Below are positions 59,673-64,000 of a stretch of 64,000 bases of DNA, in pieces; within the stretch, counting starts at the first letter, position 1, and each line of letters begins with the position of its first letter. This DNA comes from Pseudomonas chlororaphis (GTDB lineage Bacteria; Pseudomonadota; Gammaproteobacteria; Pseudomonadales; Pseudomonadaceae), in the NCBI RefSeq assembly GCF_001921865.1, contig NZ_MSCT01000020.1, forward strand, positions 248,001 to 312,000, given 5' to 3'. The notes under the pieces are model-generated. The model did not search any database. It was given only the letters and a program-made list of their open reading frames with translations, and was not told the origin of the DNA. The position numbers and the translations under genes are program-made.

Positions 59673-60656
59673 ATGACCGTACCCATCGCAATCATCGGTA
59701 CCGGCATCGCCGGACTCTCGGCTGCCCAGGCGCTGCGAGACGCCGGACATGTCGTGCAACTCTTCGATAAAAGCCGCGGCAGCGGCGGACGCATGTCCAG
59801 CAAGCGCAGCGACGCTGGCGCGCTGGACATGGGCGCTCAATATTTCACCGCCCGCGACCGACGCTTCGTCACTGAAGTCCAGCGTTGGCAGGCCAATGGC
59901 TGGGCCGCCGAATGGGCGCCGCAGTTGTACAACTTCCACGGCGGCCAACTCACCCCTTCGCCGGACGAGCAGACCCGCTGGGTCGGCGCGCCGCGCATGA
60001 GCGCGATCACCCGCGGCCTGCTCGGCGAAACCGAAGTGCACTTTGCCTGCCGTATCACCGAGGTCTACCGCGGCGAACAGCATTGGCACCTGCAGGACGC
60101 CGAGGGCTTTACCCACGGCCCGTTCAGCCACGTGATCATTGCCACCCCCGCGCCCCAGGCGACTGCCCTGCTGGCCGCCGCGCCAAAACTCGCAGGGGCC
60201 GCCGCCGGGGTCAAAATGGACCCGACCTGGGCTGTCGCCCTGGCTTTCGAGACAGCACTGGAAACCCCAATGGAAGGCTGCTTCGTACAGGACAGCCCGC
60301 TGGACTGGCTGGCCCGCAATCGCAGCAAGCCGGGGCGCGACAGCAGCCTCGACACCTGGGTCCTGCACGCCAGCAGCGCCTGGAGCCGCCAGCACATCGA
60401 CCTGTCGAAAGAGGCGGTGATCGAACAACTGCACGGCGCGTTCGCCGAACTGCTGCACAGCGCCATGCCCGCCCCGACCTTCAGCCTCGCCCACCGCTGG
60501 CTCTATGCCCGCCCGGCCAGCAGCCATGAATGGGGAGCCCTGGCCGATGTCGACCTGGGGCTGTATGCGTGCGGCGACTGGTGCCTGTCCGGCCGAGTCG
60601 AAGGCGCCTGGCTCAGCGGGCAGGAAGCCGCCCGCCGGTTGCACGAAAACCTGTAG
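59673..60656 (+). CDS. Bacterial renalase, FAD-dependent dihydro-NAD(P) isomer oxidase
   Basis: The 327-aa flavoprotein starts TVPIAIIGTGIAGLSAAQAL (FAD loop at residues 8-13) and FDKSRGSGGRMSSKRSDAG. It then follows closely, from memory, the Pseudomonas renalase sequence: GALDMGAQYFTARDRRF, VKMDPTWAVALAFET, FVQDSPLDWLARNRSKPGRD and ACGDWCLSGRVEGAWLSGQEAA. That enzyme oxidises the non-canonical 2- and 6-dihydro-NAD(P) isomers that inhibit primary dehydrogenases. It is a single gene divergent from the TIGR01777-hemH pair. Confidence 0.88.
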   Translation: MTVPIAIIGTGIAGLSAAQALRDAGHVVQLFDKSRGSGGRMSSKRSDAGALDMGAQYFTARDRRFVTEVQRWQANGWAAEWAPQLYNFHGGQLTPSPDEQTRWVGAPRMSAITRGLLGETEVHFACRITEVYRGEQHWHLQDAEGFTHGPFSHVIIATPAPQATALLAAAPKLAGAAAGVKMDPTWAVALAFETALETPMEGCFVQDSPLDWLARNRSKPGRDSSLDTWVLHASSAWSRQHIDLSKEAVIEQLHGAFAELLHSAMPAPTFSLAHRWLYARPASSHEWGALADVDLGLYACGDWCLSGRVEGAWLSGQEAARRLHENL

Positions 60657-60821
60657 CGAAGCGCATCACCCTGCCGCGTACCTTGCTGCTGTCGCCTGGA
60701 CAGCAGCCTGCCTTCCGTTCAAGCACTGCGTTGTCCGCCACTCCTCGCCACGCTCCGCGATGAAGCACCATGCCCTGGGAAAAGCAACGCCAGCTCATGT
60801 GGAACAACCTGTACAAAATAT

Positions 60822-60850
60822 TTGTACTTGCAGACTCTCGATCCTATGAT
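60822..60850 (+). promoter_or_regulatory. Sigma-70 promoter of the TudS/DUF1722-photolyase operon
   Basis: TTGTAC (60822-60827) and TATGAT (60845-60850) are separated by exactly 17 bases, 56 bases before the first ATG. A half-site TGTACA (60810-60815) overlaps the upstream side, and the perfect TGTACA-N12-TGTACA dyad begins 10 bases downstream of the -10. Confidence 0.65.
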
Positions 60851-60860
60851 GGGACAAAGT

Positions 60861-60884
60861 TGTACAAATATTATTTTTTGTACA
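60861..60884. promoter_or_regulatory. Perfect LitR-type operator TGTACA-N12-TGTACA
   Basis: TGTACA at 60861-60866 and 60879-60884 with exactly 12 bases between. This matches in full the consensus T(G/A)TACA-N12-TGTA(C/T)A that I recall for light-responsive class II LitR (MerR-family, B12-binding) regulators of P. putida, whose regulon includes the photolyase gene. It sits just after the predicted transcription start, a position suited to repression in the dark. Confidence 0.65.
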
Positions 60885-60905
60885 TAAAAAGCTCGGAGCC
60901 TCTCT

Positions 60906-61874
60906 ATGCCTGACTGCCCGCGCCAGGCCGACAAACCGAAAATCGCCATCAGCGCCTGCCTGCTGGGCGCGTCTGTGCGCTACAACGGCGGGCACAAGGA
61001 ATCGCACCTGTGCAGCCAGGTACTCAGTGAGTTCTTCGAGTTTGTCCCGCTGTGCCCCGAAGTCGCCATCGGCCTGGGCACGCCCCGCGAGCCCATTCGC
61101 CTGGTGGGCGATCCGCGGCAACCGCGAGCCGTCGGCAGCGTCGACCAGGCCATGGACGTCACCCAGGCCCTGGCGGATTACGGCCAGCGCATGGCCTGCG
61201 AGCTGGACAGCCTGTGCGGCTACATTTTCATGCAAAAATCGCCGTCCTGCGGCCTGGAGCGGGTCAAGGTCTATCAGGACCACGGCCGCCCCGCGGAGCT
61301 CAGCGGTCGCGGCATTCATGCCCAGGCCTTCTGCAGCCGCCATCCGGACCTGCCGGTGGAAGAAGACGGCCGGCTCAACGACCCGGTGCTGCGGGAAAAT
61401 TTCCTGACCCGGGTTTTCGCCTACAGCGCCTGGCAGCACGTGCTCGAACAAGGCTTGACCCGGCGGCGCCTGACCGACTTCCACGCGCGCTACAAATACC
61501 TGCTGATGGCCCACAACCCGGTGCAATACAAGGCCCTCGGCAACCTCTTGGGCAGCATGGGCAAGAGCGATCCGGCGCACGTCGGCCCGCGTTATTTCAG
61601 CCAGTTGATGGCGGCGCTTAAAAAGTGCGCCACCCGCCGCACCCATACCAATGTGCTGCAGCACATCAGCGGTTACCTCAAGCAAGCCATCAGCGCCGAC
61701 GACAAACAGGAAATGCAGCACCTCATCAGCCAATACCGCCACGGCGTAGTACCGCTGGTGGTGCCGCTGACCCTGCTCAAGCATCACCTGCGCCAGCACC
61801 CCGATCCCTACATCGCCCAGCAGGTGTACCTGCAGCCGCATCCCGAGAGTCTCAGCCTGCGTAATGCACTCTGA
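60906..61874 (+). CDS. TudS (DUF523) - DUF1722 fusion protein
   Basis: The 322-aa protein has an N-terminal DUF523/TudS domain (about 1-155) with the conserved Cys in ISACLLGASVRYNGGHK, CPEVAIGLGTPREPIRL and MQKSPSCGLERVKVY, the ligands of the [4Fe-4S] cluster of thiouracil desulfidases. The C-terminal DUF1722 domain (about 190-310) contains FHARYKYLLMAHNPVQYKALG. Fusion proteins of this type are common beside photolyase genes. The photolyase start is 46 bases after the stop. The substrate is inferred at best. Confidence 0.9.
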   Translation: MPDCPRQADKPKIAISACLLGASVRYNGGHKESHLCSQVLSEFFEFVPLCPEVAIGLGTPREPIRLVGDPRQPRAVGSVDQAMDVTQALADYGQRMACELDSLCGYIFMQKSPSCGLERVKVYQDHGRPAELSGRGIHAQAFCSRHPDLPVEEDGRLNDPVLRENFLTRVFAYSAWQHVLEQGLTRRRLTDFHARYKYLLMAHNPVQYKALGNLLGSMGKSDPAHVGPRYFSQLMAALKKCATRRTHTNVLQHISGYLKQAISADDKQEMQHLISQYRHGVVPLVVPLTLLKHHLRQHPDPYIAQQVYLQPHPESLSLRNAL

Positions 61875-61919
61875 AACGCAAAGCGGCTCGGCGACATTTT
61901 CTTCAACACGGGAATCCCC

Positions 61920-63365
61920 ATGCAATTGATCTGGCTGCGCAGCGACCTGCGCCTGCACGACAACACCGCGCTCTGCGCCGCGACCCAACGCGGACCGACC
62001 GCGGCCGTGTACCTGTTGAGCCCGTTACAGTGGCAAGCGCATGACGATGCTGCGTGCAAAGTCGACTTCTGGCTGCGTAACCTGCAACAGCTGAGCGGCG
62101 ACCTGGCCCGGCTGAACATCCCGCTGCTGATCCGCGAGGCGCCGAGCTGGGATCAAGCACCGCAGGTCCTGCTCCAGCTCTGCCGGCAACTGGCCGTCGA
62201 GGCGCTGCACGTCAATGAGGAATATGGCATTCACGAAAGTCGCCGCGACGCAGCGGTGGCCAGCCTGTTGCAAACCCAGGGCGTGACCTTTCACAGCCAT
62301 CTCGACCAGTTGCTGTTCCAACCCGGCAGCGTACTGACCAAAAGCGGCGCTTACTTCCAGGTCTTCAGCCAGTTTCGCAAGGTCTGCTACAGCCGGCTGC
62401 ACACGGCCCTGCCGTCGCGGCTCGCGGCGCCCAGGGCGCAAGCCGCCATCCAGCTCCAGGCCGATGCCGTGCCGCGCCAGGTCGAGGGGTTCCCAACCCC
62501 GAGCCCGGCGCTGCAAGCGCTCTGGCCGGCCGGCGAACATGCGGCGCAACAACGCCTGGCGTATTTTGCCGAGGCGCAGCTCGACTACTACCAGGCCGAG
62601 CGCGACTTGCCGGCCAGGCCCGGCACCAGCCAGTTGTCGCCCTACCTCGCCGCCGGGGTGTTGTCGCCGCGCCAGTGCTTGCACGCAGCCCTGCAAAGCA
62701 ATCGCGGCGAGTTCGAAAGCGGCAGCCCGGGCGCCGTCACCTGGATCAACGAACTGCTCTGGCGCGAGTTCTACAAACACATCCTGGTGGGCTACCCACG
62801 GGTATCCCGGCACCGCGCGTTCCGCCCGGAAACCGAAGCCGTGCCCTGGCGCGACGCCCCCGACGAACTGGCGGCCTGGCAGCAGGCCCGTACCGGTCTG
62901 CCGATCATCGATGCGGCCATGCGCCAATTGCTGGAAACCGGCTGGATGCACAACCGCCTGCGGATGATCGTGGCGATGTTCCTGACCAAGAACCTGCTGA
63001 TCGACTGGCGCCAGGGCGAGCGCTTCTTCATGCGCCACCTGATCGACGGCGACCTGGCGGCGAACAACGGCGGCTGGCAATGGAGTTCGTCCACCGGCAC
63101 CGACGCGGCGCCCTACTTTCGCATCTTCAACCCGCTGAGCCAGTCGCAAAGGTTCGACAGCCAGGGAACCTTCATCAAGCACTGGTTGCCGGAGCTGGCG
63201 GAGCTCGGCGAAAAGGACATCCACAACCCCGCGGCCATGGGCGGCCTGTTCGGCGTTGCCGGCTACCCGCCGCCGATGGTCGACCTGGCGCTGTCGCGCG
63301 AACGCGCCCTGATGGCCTTCAAGAACCTGCCGTCGCGGGAGGCTGCCCAGGGCTACCCGGAATAG
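61920..63365 (+). CDS. phrB: Deoxyribodipyrimidine photolyase, class I CPD type
   Basis: Blue-light-driven repair of cyclobutane pyrimidine dimers using FADH- and a folate antenna. The 481-aa protein starts MQLIWLRSDLRLHDNTAL (antenna domain) and has the FAD domain with SQLSPYLAAGVLSPRQCL, WINELLWREFYKHIL, TGLPIIDAAMRQLLETGWMHNRLRMIVAMFLTKNLLIDWR and GGWQWSSSTGTDAAPYFRIFNP, including the Trp electron-transfer residues. No MerR regulator gene lies between it and the TudS gene. Confidence 0.96.
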   Translation: MQLIWLRSDLRLHDNTALCAATQRGPTAAVYLLSPLQWQAHDDAACKVDFWLRNLQQLSGDLARLNIPLLIREAPSWDQAPQVLLQLCRQLAVEALHVNEEYGIHESRRDAAVASLLQTQGVTFHSHLDQLLFQPGSVLTKSGAYFQVFSQFRKVCYSRLHTALPSRLAAPRAQAAIQLQADAVPRQVEGFPTPSPALQALWPAGEHAAQQRLAYFAEAQLDYYQAERDLPARPGTSQLSPYLAAGVLSPRQCLHAALQSNRGEFESGSPGAVTWINELLWREFYKHILVGYPRVSRHRAFRPETEAVPWRDAPDELAAWQQARTGLPIIDAAMRQLLETGWMHNRLRMIVAMFLTKNLLIDWRQGERFFMRHLIDGDLAANNGGWQWSSSTGTDAAPYFRIFNPLSQSQRFDSQGTFIKHWLPELAELGEKDIHNPAAMGGLFGVAGYPPPMVDLALSRERALMAFKNLPSREAAQGYPE

Positions 63366-63430
63366 GCCGCGGGGCAGCGTCCGTCAGCGGCTTTACACAG
63401 CCGGCGCTCGCTGCCTTACACTGCGCGCCT

Positions 63431-63736
63431 ATGACCACTATCCCCGTCACCCAGATCGCCGAAACGGCGGTCACCTGCTCAAGTTGCGCCGCCTGCTGCT
63501 GCCAGTTGGAAGTGATGCTGATCACTGAAACCGGTGTGCCCGAGCGCTTTATCGACACCGACGATTGGGGCGGCGAAGTCATGCGGCGCCTGGACGACGG
63601 CTGGTGCGCCGCGCTGGATCGCGACAGCATGCTGTGCAGCATCTACGAACAACGTCCGCTGATCTGCCGGGAATTCGAGATGGGAGAAGCGGACTGCCTC
63701 AGCGAACGCCGGGGCATCGCCACGGCGTATCGCTGA
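63431..63736 (+). CDS. YkgJ-family cysteine-cluster protein
   Basis: The 101-aa product begins MTTIPVTQIAETAVTCSSCAACCCQLEVMLITETGVPERF. It has a CxxC-x2-CCC cluster and further Cys in CAALDRDSMLCSIYEQRPLICREFEMGEADC, the UPF0153 pattern for a bound metal or Fe-S centre. Role unknown. It is 65 bases after phrB and may be co-transcribed. Start is the only ATG that gives the family N-terminus. Confidence 0.88.
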   Translation: MTTIPVTQIAETAVTCSSCAACCCQLEVMLITETGVPERFIDTDDWGGEVMRRLDDGWCAALDRDSMLCSIYEQRPLICREFEMGEADCLSERRGIATAYR

Positions 63737-63743
63737 AGGTGCC

Positions 63744-64000
63744 TTACAACGGCATGGTGTAGTGCAGGGCGTAGCTCTCGATACCGTCGTTGGGGGTGGC
63801 GATACCGGCGTTGGAATAGTGCGTCGCGCGGATACCGACTTCGTGCCCGCCATTGAACCGCAGCCCGAAACCGATACGGTCCTCGAACTGGAAGGCCGAA
63901 CCGAGCTTGTTGTCCTCCACCTCGGTGTTGGCGAACAGCGCCACGCCGATCCCCGCCTCGATATAAGGCTTGACGTTCTGCCCGGCGAATTCGTACACCA
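63744..64000 (-). CDS. pagL: Lipid A 3-O-deacylase PagL, C-terminal part
   Basis: Outer-membrane esterase that removes the 3-position acyl chain of lipid A. The visible 84 C-terminal residues contain YIEAGIGVALFANTEV, LGSAFQFEDRIGFGLRFNGGHEVGIRATHYSNAGI and end DGIESYALHYTMPL. HYS carries the catalytic His and Ser of PagL, and the end looks like a barrel strand. The gene runs off the right edge. It is convergent with the YkgJ-family gene, with 7 bases between stops. Confidence 0.9.
   Translation of the reverse strand, partial: VYEFAGQNVKPYIEAGIGVALFANTEVEDNKLGSAFQFEDRIGFGLRFNGGHEVGIRATHYSNAGIATPNDGIESYALHYTMPL

Overview
The window is a stretch of Pseudomonas chromosome, most likely from the P. 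fluorescens group (P. fluorescens / protegens / chlororaphis type). The evidence is high GC, the gene order (dcw cluster; rsmI-lpoA-yraN-gmhA-BON lipoprotein; sspBA-petCBA-rpsI-rplM; mqo-PA4642-like-wbuC-hpt-upp-uraA; hemH-renalase-photolyase-pagL), and many intergenic REP/REPIN elements of the GTAGGAGCGAGCTTGCTCGCGAT type. Almost all of it is core or genus-conserved chromosome. I see no phage, integrase, transposase, CRISPR array, tRNA, rRNA or toxin-antitoxin locus.

Layout. 1-5.2 kb: dcw cell-wall/division operon on the minus strand (mraZ-rsmH-ftsL-ftsI-murE-murF), translationally coupled by short overlaps, behind a promoter with three MraZ-type repeats. 5.4-5.8 kb: RNase P RNA. 5.9-10.4 kb: rsmI and, divergently, lpoA-yraN-gmhA and a BON-domain lipoprotein. 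10.5-15.4 kb: sspB-sspA, cytochrome bc1 (petABC), rpsI-rplM. 15.6-25.0 kb: tas-like aldo-keto reductase, acyl-CoA dehydrogenase, GlxA-type regulator, zapE, trpS with a C-terminal extension, alpha/beta hydrolase, yhcB, an OmpA-type lipoprotein, an MBL hydrolase, ogt. 25.1-27.7 kb: two small membrane proteins divergent from a two-component system. 27.7-36.1 kb: a MalT-like (LAL) regulator with DUF1329, DUF1302 and acyl-CoA ligase genes, which looks like an envelope/lipophilic-substrate catabolic module. 36.2-43.1 kb: MFS/AraC pair, an orphan GT-A-like protein, LysE exporter, hydroxyacid dehydrogenase, rsmC, and a TMEM165/GDT1 manganese exporter behind a yybP-ykoY riboswitch. 43.2-51 kb: M48 protease lipoprotein, dCache chemoreceptor, yedK, small proteins, acyltransferase, YajG-like lipoprotein. 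51-57.5 kb: mqo with a long unexplained leader, then the purine/pyrimidine salvage genes hpt, upp and uraA. 57.5-64 kb: hemH, TIGR01777 epimerase, renalase, TudS/DUF1722 protein, class I photolyase, YkgJ-type cysteine protein and the end of pagL.

Most interesting signals. (i) The hemH/renalase/photolyase block carries one perfect and one near-match copy of the operator I recall for class II LitR (MerR-type, B12 photoreceptor) regulators, TGTACA-N12-TGTACA, but there is no MerR gene in the block. (ii) A two-component system with a divergent pair of small membrane proteins and a tandem 11-bp repeat between them; its kinase lacks a clear G1 box. (iii) The LAL-DUF1329-DUF1302-acyl-CoA ligase module, with a large inverted repeat upstream of the ligase and a Crc/Hfq-type CA motif upstream of DUF1302. 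(iv) The Mn riboswitch, where two mutually exclusive helices can be read from the sequence. (v) A 733-bp mqo leader ending in a short ORF whose stop overlaps the mqo start. None of these is shown to be a new system; they are the places where the sequence says more than a routine annotation would.
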